Of a stretch of DNA of 11,785 bases, positions 1 through 6,007 are shown one piece after another. Position 1 is the first letter of the stretch; each line of letters opens with the position of its first letter. Made by a program: the position numbers and the translations under genes. The DNA lies in the NCBI GenBank assembly GCA_015222795.1, contig JADFVY010000173.1, positions 1-11,785 on the forward strand. Direction: 5' to 3'. Origin of the DNA: Pseudomonadota bacterium (GTDB taxonomy: Bacteria > Pseudomonadota > Alphaproteobacteria > UBA8366 > JADFVY01). The notes beneath the pieces were generated by a model. The model saw nothing but the letters and a program-made list of their open reading frames with translations. It ran no database searches and was not told where the DNA came from.

Positions 1-91
1 ATTGACCCGGGGGACCGCTGGATGATACCCAATGCGGCCCGACAATCAACCGCCCTTGTATATTTGCGGGGCGAATCATATCGGATCAACG

Positions 92-1078
92 ATGACGAAC
101 GCATTGCCCGAATTTGCCGTGGAGGTCCGCGGCCTGACGAAATATTACAAAACCGGCGGCAAACTGGCCGAAAAACCGGCGCTGGACAATGTCGACCTGT
201 CGATTCCGCGGGGCTCGCTGTTCGGGCTGCTGGGGCCGAACGGGGCCGGCAAATCGACGCTTATCAATATCCTGGCCGGGCTGGTCGTCAAGTCGGCGGG
301 CAAGGCCAGCATCTGGGGCATCGACATCGACAAGGACGCGCGCAACGCCCGCGCGGCGATCGGCGTGGTGCCGCAGGAATTGAACATCGATCCGTTCTTC
401 ACCCCGCGCCAGTTGCTGGACCTGCAGGCCGGGCTCTACGGGGTGCCGAAAAGCGAGCGCCGCACCATGGAAATCCTCAAGGCTTTGCGGCTGGACGACA
501 AGGCCGAGGCCTATGCGCGCACGCTGTCGGGCGGCATGCGGCGCCGGCTGCTGGTCGGCAAGGCGCTGGTGCATCAGCCCCCGGTGCTGGTGCTGGACGA
601 GCCCACGGCGGGCGTCGACGTGGAATTGCGCCGCCAGCTATGGGATTACGTGGTGGGTTTGAACAAGCGCGGCGTAACCGTGCTGCTGACCACCCATTAC
701 CTGGAAGAGGCCGAGGAACTGTGCGACCGTATCGCCATCATCAACCATGGCAAGGTGGTCGCCATCGACGAAAAGAAAGCCCTGATCGGCCGCCTGGACG
801 CCAAGACGGTGAACATCACGCTGGCCGCCGAGCTGACCGCGCTGCCGCCGGTGCTGGAGGCCTGGTCGGCGGAGCTGACCGCGCCCAACGCCGTCACCAT
901 CCATTACCAGCCGAGCCGCGTCCATATCGGCGAAATCCTGGAAGCGTTGCGCGGGGCCGGCCTGGACATCGTCGACCTGACCACCGAGGAAACCGACCTG
1001 GAGGATATCTTCCTGCAGCTCACCCGCGACGACCAACCTTCCGGCGGGCCTTCCAGCGAGTCCTCGGACGCCGCCTGA
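92..1078 (+). CDS. ABC transporter ATP-binding protein (ABC-2 type exporter, YadG/CcmA-like)
   Basis: This is the ATP-hydrolysing subunit of an ABC exporter and should act at the cytoplasmic face of the inner membrane with an ABC-2 type permease. Counted from the ATG at 92 (328 aa), the nucleotide-binding domain is complete: Walker A GPNGAGKST at about 48-56, Q-loop Gln at about 95, signature LSGGM at about 145-149, Walker B VLVLDE at about 165-170 and H-loop His at about 202. The C-terminal 90 residues, with the 'ETDLEDIFLQLT' ending, are typical of the DrrA/YadG/NatA group. I prefer 92 because the N-terminal extension from an in-frame start at 32 looks non-coding, although neither start has a strong Shine-Dalgarno. 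No permease gene is visible, so the partner may lie left of the window. The substrate cannot be read from the sequence. The stop is 3 nt before the next gene, so the two are probably co-transcribed. Confidence 0.93.
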   Translation: MTNALPEFAVEVRGLTKYYKTGGKLAEKPALDNVDLSIPRGSLFGLLGPNGAGKSTLINILAGLVVKSAGKASIWGIDIDKDARNARAAIGVVPQELNIDPFFTPRQLLDLQAGLYGVPKSERRTMEILKALRLDDKAEAYARTLSGGMRRRLLVGKALVHQPPVLVLDEPTAGVDVELRRQLWDYVVGLNKRGVTVLLTTHYLEEAEELCDRIAIINHGKVVAIDEKKALIGRLDAKTVNITLAAELTALPPVLEAWSAELTAPNAVTIHYQPSRVHIGEILEALRGAGLDIVDLTTEETDLEDIFLQLTRDDQPSGGPSSESSDAA

Positions 1079-1081
1079 ACG

Positions 1082-2074
1082 ATGAAACATGCCGCCCCCC
1101 TGCTGTTTGCGGTCTTGCTGCTGGCGGGGGGATGCGGGCCCACGGTCGCCGCGATGGGGCCGCCGGTCATCGAGCCGGCGCTGAACGGCGATCATATCCT
1201 GACGGCCGACGAGGCGAAATTGCCGCTCAGGGTCTGGAAACCGGACGGCGCGCCCACCGCGGCGCTGGTCGCCCTGCATGGTTTTAACGATTATTCCAAT
1301 AGCTTCGAGGGGCCGGGCGCGTTCTGGGCGAAACATGGCCTGATCACCTATGCCTACGACCAGCGCGGTTTCGGCGAGGCGCCGGACCATGGGCTGTGGG
1401 CCGGGACCGAAACGCTGATCGAGGATTTGCGGCTGGCCACGCGGCTGATCGGCGAGCGGCATCCCGGCATTCCGGTTTATCTGGTCGGCGAGAGCATGGG
1501 GGCCGCGATCGTTCTGGCGGCGCTTGGAACCGACGATCCGCCGGCCACGGACGGGGCCGTGCTGGCGGCGCCGGCGGTGCGCGGCTGGCGGGCCATTCCC
1601 TGGTATCAGAGCGGCGCGCTGACCCTGGCCGCCCATGTCATGCCATGGGGAACCGCCACGGGGCGGGGCATCAAGGTGCGGCCGTCGGACAATATTGAAA
1701 TGCTGCGCGGGCTGGGCCGTGACCCGCTGGTCATCAAGGAAACCCGGTTCGACGCCATATATGGGCTGGTCACGGTGATGGACGAGGCGCTGGAGGCGGC
1801 GTCGCGCCTGCCGGCGCCCGCGCTCATACTGTATGGCAAGACGGAGGATCTGATCCCGCGGGGCGGCCGCGAGATGCTGCTGGACAGCCTGCCCGCCGAC
1901 GGCGCCTGGCGGCTTGCGGAATATGCCAGGGGCTACCATATGCTGCTGCGCGACCTGAACGCGGAACTGGTGCTGACCGATATTGTCGCATGGTCCGCCG
2001 ATCCGGCCGGGCCGTTGCCGTCCGGCCAGGAACGCCCCGGCCGCACGCTGGCGCCTTCGTTGGAAGAGGAATAA
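1082..2074 (+). CDS. Alpha/beta hydrolase, probable lipoprotein (monoacylglycerol lipase-like)
   Basis: This 330-aa serine hydrolase belongs to the Hydrolase_4 / monoacylglycerol lipase-like group. The N-terminus is a short hydrophobic signal with a lipobox-like LLLAGGC, making Cys18 the likely lipidated residue and implying envelope location. The catalytic set is visible: oxyanion-side HGFND at about 66-70, nucleophile elbow GESMG with Ser138, a plausible acid Asp256 (YGKTED) and His286 (GYHML). The segment between about 165 and 215 would form the cap. The natural substrate is not evident; a lysophospholipid or monoglyceride is an inference from the family. The gene begins 3 nt after the ABC ATPase stop and has no obvious Shine-Dalgarno, which suggests translational coupling. 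Pairing a transporter ATPase with a lipase-like lipoprotein could point to lipid or envelope turnover, but this is speculative. Confidence 0.88.
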   Translation: MKHAAPLLFAVLLLAGGCGPTVAAMGPPVIEPALNGDHILTADEAKLPLRVWKPDGAPTAALVALHGFNDYSNSFEGPGAFWAKHGLITYAYDQRGFGEAPDHGLWAGTETLIEDLRLATRLIGERHPGIPVYLVGESMGAAIVLAALGTDDPPATDGAVLAAPAVRGWRAIPWYQSGALTLAAHVMPWGTATGRGIKVRPSDNIEMLRGLGRDPLVIKETRFDAIYGLVTVMDEALEAASRLPAPALILYGKTEDLIPRGGREMLLDSLPADGAWRLAEYARGYHMLLRDLNAELVLTDIVAWSADPAGPLPSGQERPGRTLAPSLEEE

Positions 2075-2091
2075 ACGAAAAGGGGAGTGGA

Positions 2092-2111
2092 AACCGGAAA
2101 AGCTTTCGGTT
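2092..2111 (+). terminator. Short stem-loop after the hydrolase gene (weak)
   Basis: An imperfect hairpin pairs AACCG (2092-2096) plus AAA (2098-2100) with TTT (2104-2106) plus CGGTT (2107-2111), with one bulged G and an AGC loop. It lies 18 nt after the hydrolase stop and 26 nt before the tRNA. No T-tract follows, so intrinsic terminator function is doubtful. It may instead be chance or part of the tRNA leader. Confidence 0.22.
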
Positions 2112-2136
2112 AGTGTGCGCCCCGCTCACAAACGAT

Positions 2137-2213
2137 GCGCCCGTAGCTCAGCTGGATAGAGTACCAGATTCCGAATCTGGGGGTCGCAGGTTCGAGTCCT
2201 GCCGGGCGCACCA
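2137..2213 (+). tRNA. tRNA-Arg (anticodon CCG)
   Basis: A 77-nt cloverleaf can be folded by hand. Acceptor GCGCCCG (2137-2143) pairs with CGGGCGC (2203-2209). The D-stem GCTC/GAGT has one G-T pair. The anticodon stem CCAGA/TCTGG encloses loop TTCCGAA, placing anticodon CCG at 2171-2173, which reads the Arg codon CGG. The T-arm is GCAGG-TTCGAGT-CCTGC, followed by discriminator A and an encoded CCA (2211-2213). CGG is expected to be a common codon in a genome this GC-rich. No confident promoter was found upstream. Confidence 0.97.
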
Positions 2214-2235
2214 ATTTCCAGCCTTACCTGTAATT

Positions 2236-2250
2236 CGCCGTTATTCGGCG
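2236..2250 (-). terminator. Small hairpin spanning the carbonic anhydrase stop codon
   Basis: CGCCG (2236-2240) and CGGCG (2246-2250) form a perfect 5-bp stem with the TAA stop of the carbonic anhydrase in the loop. On the minus strand it is followed by AATTAC, not a T-tract. It could help separate the convergent tRNA and carbonic anhydrase transcripts, but the stem is short and this is a weak call. Confidence 0.25.
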
Positions 2251-2879
2251 GGGACCATCCGGAATTCGCGGCTCTCGCGGTCCAGCCAGTAGAGCGCGCC
2301 CTCGGCGACCGAGAACCATGCGCCTTCCAGTTTCAGGCCACGCGCTTCCATGGCCTCGCGCACGAAGGGGAAAGTCTTCAGATTGTCCAGTGACAGAAGG
2401 ATCGCCGCGCGCTCCAGTTCGCGGCGCTGTTCGATCTCCGTGGACTGGCTTTCCGTCATCATCACCTGGTCGCGGGCCGGGGCGGCGATCTCCACCCAGG
2501 GACCGACGAAATAGCTGGCCGGTTTCCCGTGGCCGGCCTCCATGCAGGCCTGGATGCCGCCGCAATCGCCATGCCCCATCACCACGATCTGGTCGACTTT
2601 CAGGTTTTCCACCGCGAACTCCAGCGCCGCCGACGTGCCGTGGTGGAAGGGGTCGTCGGTGAAGGGCGGCACCAGGTTGGCGACGTTGCGCACGACGAAC
2701 AACTCGCCCGGACCGGCGGCGAAGATGGTGGCCGGATCGACCCGGCTGTCGCAGCAGGCGACGATCATGGTGTTGGGCTGCTGCCCCGCCGCCAGGCGGC
2801 TGTAGGCGGCCACCTGGGAGGCGTAGGCATCGCGGCGGAACTGCCGGTAACCGTCGATAAGATGTTCTTGTGGGGTCAT
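2241..2879 (-). CDS. Beta-class carbonic anhydrase
   Basis: This enzyme catalyses reversible hydration of CO2 to bicarbonate in the cytoplasm. The 212-aa product has the usual beta-class length and signatures. The CCDSRVD segment gives the zinc ligand Cys42 and the Asp44-Arg46 dyad. MGHGDCGG gives His103 and Cys106, completing the Cys-His-Cys zinc site. VVRNVAN (about 62-68) is the conserved strand next to the active site. I start at the ATG at 2879 (MTPQEHL), where family similarity begins. An in-frame ATG at 2897 would add six residues, and neither has a good Shine-Dalgarno. The frame stays open far upstream, but that stretch lies antisense to the DUF1499 gene and is not protein-like. The gene is convergent with the tRNA and divergent from the DUF1499 gene, so it is probably monocistronic. 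Confidence 0.96.
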   Translation of the reverse strand: MTPQEHLIDGYRQFRRDAYASQVAAYSRLAAGQQPNTMIVACCDSRVDPATIFAAGPGELFVVRNVANLVPPFTDDPFHHGTSAALEFAVENLKVDQIVVMGHGDCGGIQACMEAGHGKPASYFVGPWVEIAAPARDQVMMTESQSTEIEQRRELERAAILLSLDNLKTFPFVREAMEARGLKLEGAWFSVAEGALYWLDRESREFRMVPAE

Positions 2880-2912
2880 TGATTGGGTCCGCGACATGGT
2901 TGTTGCTCGGGC

Positions 2913-2942
2913 GTATCCGCCAACAGGGTATCCGCCACCAGG
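2913..2942. repeat. Tandem pair of 15-bp repeats upstream of the carbonic anhydrase
   Basis: GTATCCGCCAACAGG (2913-2927) is followed immediately by GTATCCGCCACCAGG (2928-2942), which is 14 of 15 identical. The pair starts 33 nt upstream of the carbonic anhydrase ATG, inside the divergent spacer. It could be a replication-slippage duplication or a pair of regulator sites. No function can be assigned. Confidence 0.6.
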
Positions 2943-2988
2943 ATAGGGGCCGGGGCGTGGCCGTTCAAGCGTTGGCGGCGGGCGGGAC

Positions 2989-3017
2989 TTGCGATTGGCC
3001 GGTTTTGGTCCGATATT
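2989..3017 (+). promoter_or_regulatory. Possible sigma70-type promoter for the DUF1499 gene
   Basis: TTGCGA (2989-2994) and GATATT (3012-3017) each match 4 of 6 consensus positions and are spaced by 17 nt. The inferred start near 3024 leaves a leader of about 36 nt carrying the AAGGAA ribosome-binding site. The prediction rests on spacing and weak hexamer matches only. Confidence 0.3.
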
Positions 3018-3059
3018 TCCAACCATGCATTCCCGTTCGACAAAAAGGAACCCCGGACC

Positions 3060-3587
3060 ATGCCGCGACCCGCGCTGTTCACCCGCCGCGCCGTGGCGCG
3101 CCTGGTGGGCGTCGCGCTTGTCATCGCCATGACCGGCTGGTTCGCCTGGGGGCGCGGCGACGGCGCGGTGGCCGAGCCGATGCCGGATTTCGCGACCCTG
3201 GTCCCGCCATCCAGCCCAAACAGCTATATTGTCCGGCCGGCGAATTTTTCCACGGCGAATTCCTCCACGGCGGCGGCGGATGCGGAAAGCCCGGTTTTCG
3301 CGGTGCCGGTCGAAACCCTGGAGGCCGTTGCCCTGGCGGTCATCCGCGCACAGCCCCGCGTGACGGAGGTCGCCGCCGATCTCGATGCCCGGCAGTATGC
3401 CTTCGTGCAGCGCACGGCGATCCTGCGCTTTCCCGACACGGTGACGATACGGTTTTTCGATCTTGGCGACGGACAATCTTCGCTCGCAATGTTCAGCCGT
3501 TCGAAATTTGGCCGTTCCGATCTCGGCGTGAACCGGGCGCGGGTGGAGTCCTGGCTGGCGGCGATCCAGCCGGGGCTGGCGCAATAA
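3060..3587 (+). CDS. DUF1499 domain protein, membrane-anchored
   Basis: This is a 175-aa protein of unknown function. A basic N-terminus (PRPALFTRRAVAR) is followed by one hydrophobic segment at about 12-29, so it is probably an inner-membrane protein with the rest in the periplasm, or a cleaved export signal. DUF1499 features follow: the 'PPSSPNSY' motif near 49-56, a middle region with 'RFPDTVTIRFFDLGDG' and the conserved C-terminal 'SRSKFGRSDLGVNRARVESWL' region (about 146-165). The start is the ATG at 3060, because AAGGAA at 3045-3050 is a good ribosome-binding site 9 nt away. The frame extends further upstream, but that part overlaps the promoter spacer. Its neighbours are divergent (carbonic anhydrase) and convergent (arsC), so it is probably a single-gene unit. 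The family has no established biochemical role that I can name. Confidence 0.9.
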   Translation: MPRPALFTRRAVARLVGVALVIAMTGWFAWGRGDGAVAEPMPDFATLVPPSSPNSYIVRPANFSTANSSTAAADAESPVFAVPVETLEAVALAVIRAQPRVTEVAADLDARQYAFVQRTAILRFPDTVTIRFFDLGDGQSSLAMFSRSKFGRSDLGVNRARVESWLAAIQPGLAQ

Positions 3588-3610
3588 GCGGAGCGTGGTG
3601 TCCGCCCTTA
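3585..3610. terminator. Shared hairpin pairing the two convergent stop codons
   Basis: TAAG-CGGA (3585-3592) can pair with TCCG-CC-CTTA (3601-3610), with a CC bulge and an 8-nt loop. The stem includes the TAA stop of the DUF1499 gene and the complement of the arsC stop. The symmetric position suggests a compact bidirectional end signal. There is no T-tract, so confidence is low. Confidence 0.28.
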
Positions 3611-4126
3611 CGTCTCGTCGGTGACGTCCGAGGCGACGGTGTCGTCGCTGGCGGCGATAGCGTCCAGATCGGCCTGGATGCTTTCCAGCTTGCGGTCGGC
3701 GAAGGGGATGGTGACCATTTGCGCGATGCGTTTTTCCAGCTTGTTGCAGACCTTTGCAAAGGCCTCGCGCACCGCCGCCTCGTCGCCCTGCGCCGAGGAC
3801 GGGTTGGGCAGGCCCCAATGCAGGCGCAAGGGCGCGCCCGGCAGTATCGGGCAGATCTCGTTAGCCACCGCGTCGCAAACGGTGATAACCAGATCCATTA
3901 CCGGCGCATGCGCATTGTCGAATTCGTCCCAACTCTTGCTGCGCAGCCCATGGACCGGTATGTCGCGCGCTTCCAGCGCCTCCACGGCCATCGCATGCGG
4001 CGCATCAGCTGGATGGCTGCCCGCGCTGAAAGCGGTGAACATGCCATCGGACCAATGGCGCAGCAGCGCCTCGGCCATGATACTGCGGCCCGAATTGCCG
4101 GTACAAAGAAACAGAACGTTCTGCAT
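3608..4126 (-). CDS. arsC: Arsenate reductase ArsC, low-molecular-weight phosphatase (thioredoxin-coupled) type
   Basis: This 172-aa protein has the low-molecular-weight protein tyrosine phosphatase fold. The N-terminal P-loop CTGNSGRS gives nucleophile Cys8 and Arg14. Two further cysteines, Cys84 (ITVCD) and Cys92 (EICPILPG), followed by HWGLPNPS, match the redox cascade of thioredoxin-linked arsenate reductases rather than plain tyrosine phosphatases. The predicted reaction is arsenate to arsenite in the cytoplasm. I start at the ATG at 4126 because GGAGAG lies a few bases upstream; an in-frame ATG at 4150 would add eight residues and has poorer context. The C-terminal tail after about residue 145 is longer than typical and rich in Asp. 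No arsenite efflux gene or ArsR regulator is visible nearby, so the gene stands alone, and a role in phosphotyrosine removal cannot be excluded. Confidence 0.86.
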   Translation of the reverse strand: MQNVLFLCTGNSGRSIMAEALLRHWSDGMFTAFSAGSHPADAPHAMAVEALEARDIPVHGLRSKSWDEFDNAHAPVMDLVITVCDAVANEICPILPGAPLRLHWGLPNPSSAQGDEAAVREAFAKVCNKLEKRIAQMVTIPFADRKLESIQADLDAIAASDDTVASDVTDET

Positions 4127-4211
4127 TACGCGCTCTCCAAAATGCCTCAACCTTTATACCCGCAAATTACGAACAAGAGGTTTCCAGGCGGCGGAATATC
4201 AAAAGTCTTTC

Positions 4212-4226
4212 GTACTCGTTTTGTTC
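4212..4226 (+). promoter_or_regulatory. Candidate LexA (SOS) operator upstream of mmcB
   Basis: GTAC-TCGTTTT-GTTC differs at one base from the alphaproteobacterial direct-repeat LexA site GTTC-N7-GTTC. It lies 43 nt upstream of the proposed mmcB GTG, a suitable position for repression. Known biology supports it, because mmcB of Caulobacter is SOS-regulated. The match was found by eye and a one-mismatch site can occur by chance. Confidence 0.4.
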
Positions 4227-4258
4227 ATGGTAGCATCGCTCCATGCTTGGGGGCTTGC

Positions 4259-4264
4259 AGGGAG
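4259..4264 (+). promoter_or_regulatory. Shine-Dalgarno that supports the GTG start of mmcB
   Basis: AGGGAG lies 5 nt before GTG at 4270. The in-frame ATG at 4243 has no comparable sequence before it. This decides the start in favour of GTG. Confidence 0.6.
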
Positions 4265-4269
4265 ATTTT

Positions 4270-4698
4270 GTGCCTGACGGGCTGGCGGGGGACCTCGCCC
4301 GTGGGGTGATGCGCGCCTTTTGCGATATGGGGCATTCCTGCATTGCGGAACTGTCACTAGGCAACGGGCGGCGGGTCGATGTGATGGCGCTGGGGCGTGG
4401 CGGGTTATTGACCATCGTCGAGGTCAAGACCTCGCTTGCCGATTACCGGTCCGACAATAAATGGCGGGAATATCTGCCCTATTGCGACGAATTCTTTTTC
4501 GCGGTGGCGGAGGGTTTCGACCGGGCTGTACTGCCCGATGGCGTCGGGATCGTGGTAGCCGACCGTTACGGCGCGGCCATCGTCGCGCGCCCGCCCGAAT
4601 TCAAAATGGCCCCGGCCCGGCGCAAGGCCCTGATGCTACGTTTTGCCCGAACGGCAGGATCGCGGCTGATGCGGCTGGATGGACCCGAGTTTCTGTAG
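4270..4698 (+). CDS. mmcB: MmcB family DNA repair protein (PD-(D/E)XK nuclease-like)
   Basis: The product is about 142 aa from GTG 4270 (151 aa if ATG 4243 is used). It matches the alphaproteobacterial MmcB family. In Caulobacter this gene is induced by DNA damage and contributes to mitomycin C resistance. The core resembles a PD-(D/E)XK nuclease fold: GRRVDVMAL supplies Asp37 and TIVEVKTS supplies Glu51 and Lys53. These are followed by conserved KWREYLPYCDEFFFAV and GIVVADRYGA segments and the C-terminal APARRKALMLRFAR motif. Nuclease activity is inferred from the fold residues and is not shown here. A strong AGGGAG site supports the GTG start. Upstream lies a candidate LexA box, consistent with SOS control. 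The gene is divergent from arsC and ends 4 nt from the convergent phosphatase gene. Confidence 0.88.
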   Translation: MPDGLAGDLARGVMRAFCDMGHSCIAELSLGNGRRVDVMALGRGGLLTIVEVKTSLADYRSDNKWREYLPYCDEFFFAVAEGFDRAVLPDGVGIVVADRYGAAIVARPPEFKMAPARRKALMLRFARTAGSRLMRLDGPEFL

Positions 4699-4702
4699 AT
4701 CG

Positions 4703-5443
4703 TCATGCCTGCATAAAATCCCTCTTCTCGCCTTCCAGGGCCAGGGCGGTCAGTTTTCCGCCATAGCAGGCGCCGGTGTCGATGCCGATGCGGTTGGGGC
4801 GGATTTCCGGGAAATCGCTTGGGGTGTGGCCATGCACGACCATGAAGCCATGGTCTTCGTCGGAGTCCAGAAACCGGTTGCGGATCCACAGCATGTCGGC
4901 GGATGTCTGGTCTTCCAGTGCACGGCCGGGGCGGATGCCGGCATGGACGAACAGGTAGCCGCCTTCGACATGGTAGAGGTCGAGCGCTTCCATAAATTGC
5001 CGGTGCCGGTCGGGCAGTTTTTCATCCAGCCCATCCCGCAACTCGCCCGAATCCTGGCGCCACAGGCTGTGGCCGTGTATCTCCACCCCGTATTCTTCAA
5101 GAGTATTCAGCCCGCCATTGTGGAACCAGCCCGACGAGCTGTCGCCGGTCTCGAGGAAATGCAGCAGGAATTCCTCGTGGTTGCCCTTCAGGAAAACCGA
5201 CTCGAAGCCAGGTAGCGGGTCGCCGGACAGGCGTTCAACGACGCCGGGACAATCGGGGCCGCGGTCGATGTAGTCGCCCAGATAGACGGCAACCTTGCGA
5301 GCTGCGTCGCGCCGGTCCGCGTCGGCGCGGATCATCGAATGCAGAAGGTCGAGCTTTTCGCTTTCGCCATGGATATCGCCGATCGCGTAGATGACGCTGC
5401 CGGGTGGCGCCGAGGGCGCGGCCCTGTTGCCGGGCCCGGTCAA
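4703..5443 (-). CDS. Metallophosphoesterase, PPP-family serine/threonine phosphatase-like
   Basis: This is a two-metal phosphatase of about 246 aa, similar to bacterial PrpA/PphA-like and diadenosine-tetraphosphatase-like enzymes. All signature motifs are present: GDIHG (about 22-26), GDYIDRG (about 56-62), GNHE (about 87-90), a VHAG histidine (about 167) and VHGHT (about 203-207), followed by GIDTGA. I choose the TTG at 5443 because its last two bases begin the TGA stop of regA (TTGA overlap). A GTG at 5533 would run 94 nt into regA with a low-complexity N-terminus, and the next internal Met would cut into the domain. The gene is third in the regB-regA operon. The substrate could be a phosphoprotein or a dinucleotide; the sequence does not decide. 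A link to signalling through RegB/RegA is an inference from operon position. Confidence 0.88.
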   Translation of the reverse strand: MTGPGNRAAPSAPPGSVIYAIGDIHGESEKLDLLHSMIRADADRRDAARKVAVYLGDYIDRGPDCPGVVERLSGDPLPGFESVFLKGNHEEFLLHFLETGDSSSGWFHNGGLNTLEEYGVEIHGHSLWRQDSGELRDGLDEKLPDRHRQFMEALDLYHVEGGYLFVHAGIRPGRALEDQTSADMLWIRNRFLDSDEDHGFMVVHGHTPSDFPEIRPNRIGIDTGACYGGKLTALALEGEKRDFMQA

Positions 5444-5982
5444 CTGCGCGGCGCGTATTTCGCCAGGATGCGCTGCAGGGTCCGGCGATGCATCTTCAGC
5501 CGCCGCGCGGTTTCCGATACGTTGCGGTCGCACTGCTCATAAACCCGCTGGATATGTTCCCAGCGCACCCGGTCGGCCGACATCGGGTCATCGGGCGGCG
5601 GCGGCAGGGCGCGTTCCCTCTCGGTCAGGGCCGCGGTAATTGCGTCGGCGTCCGCCGGTTTGGCCAGATAATCCACCGCGCCGGCCTTCACGGCGGCCAC
5701 GGCCGTCGCGATATTCCCGTATCCGGTAAGCATCACAATGCGCATGTCCTCGCGCGCCTCGCGCAGCGCCTCGACAACTTCCAGCCCGTTGCCGTCGGCC
5801 AGCCGTAAATCGACCACCGCATAGTCCGGCGGCGCCGCCCTTGCCGCGGCCAGTCCCTCGGCCACGCTGGCCGCCGTCGCGACGGTGAAACCGCGATCTT
5901 CCATGGCGCGCGCCAACCGATTACGCAGCGGTGCATCGTCATCGACGATCAGCAGATTCTTCTTTTCGCCAATTTCACCCAT
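5440..5982 (-). CDS. regA: Redox response regulator RegA/PrrA/ActR
   Basis: This is a 180-aa two-component response regulator with an N-terminal receiver and a C-terminal Fis-type helix-turn-helix. In the receiver, the acidic cluster Asp14-Asp16, phosphoacceptor Asp58 (VVDLRLADG), Thr86 (MLTGYGN) and Lys108 are all present. After a proline-rich hinge (ALPPPPDD, about 125-132), the C-terminal SETARRLKMHRRTLQRILAK segment is the strongly conserved RegA recognition helix. The family controls photosynthesis, respiration, nitrogen and carbon fixation genes according to redox state. Which of these apply here cannot be told from the window. It follows regB by 25 nt, so kinase and regulator are co-transcribed, and it overlaps the phosphatase gene by 4 nt. 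No hvrA or senC gene is present in this window. Confidence 0.96.
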   Translation of the reverse strand: MGEIGEKKNLLIVDDDAPLRNRLARAMEDRGFTVATAASVAEGLAAARAAPPDYAVVDLRLADGNGLEVVEALREAREDMRIVMLTGYGNIATAVAAVKAGAVDYLAKPADADAITAALTERERALPPPPDDPMSADRVRWEHIQRVYEQCDRNVSETARRLKMHRRTLQRILAKYAPRS

Positions 5983-6007
5983 CTACCCGTCATTAGCCAA
6001 TTGTCGG

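Noticed and set aside
1..25. The end of an upstream gene in the frame that stops at TGA 23-25
   Set aside because: Only seven codons are visible, which is too short to recognise anything.
54..91. A promoter immediately before the ABC ATPase (TTGTAT and CATATC)
   Set aside because: The hexamers match poorly and would leave almost no leader; the gene may be part of an operon that starts outside the window.
22..1287. A long open frame on the plus strand (421 codons) covering the ABC ATPase region
   Set aside because: It is a GC-rich shadow frame, dominated by Arg, Gly and Ala without family motifs, while another frame holds all ABC signature motifs.
638..1939. A long minus-strand open frame (433 codons) opposite the ABC ATPase and the hydrolase
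   Set aside because: The composition is typical of antisense frames in GC-rich genes and it runs across two well-supported genes.
2880..3818. A much longer N-terminus for the carbonic anhydrase, since the frame stays open to 3818
   Set aside because: Beta carbonic anhydrases of this type are about 210 aa, and the extension is antisense to the DUF1499 gene with no family similarity.
4171..4185. GAAC at 4171 as part of a second LexA site
   Set aside because: The base block at the correct distance (4182-4185, TTCC) does not match GAAC or GTTC.
2870..4309. A plus-strand open frame of 479 codons spanning the DUF1499 gene and the arsC region
   Set aside because: It has no recognisable domain and overlaps DUF1499 in another frame and arsC on the opposite strand.
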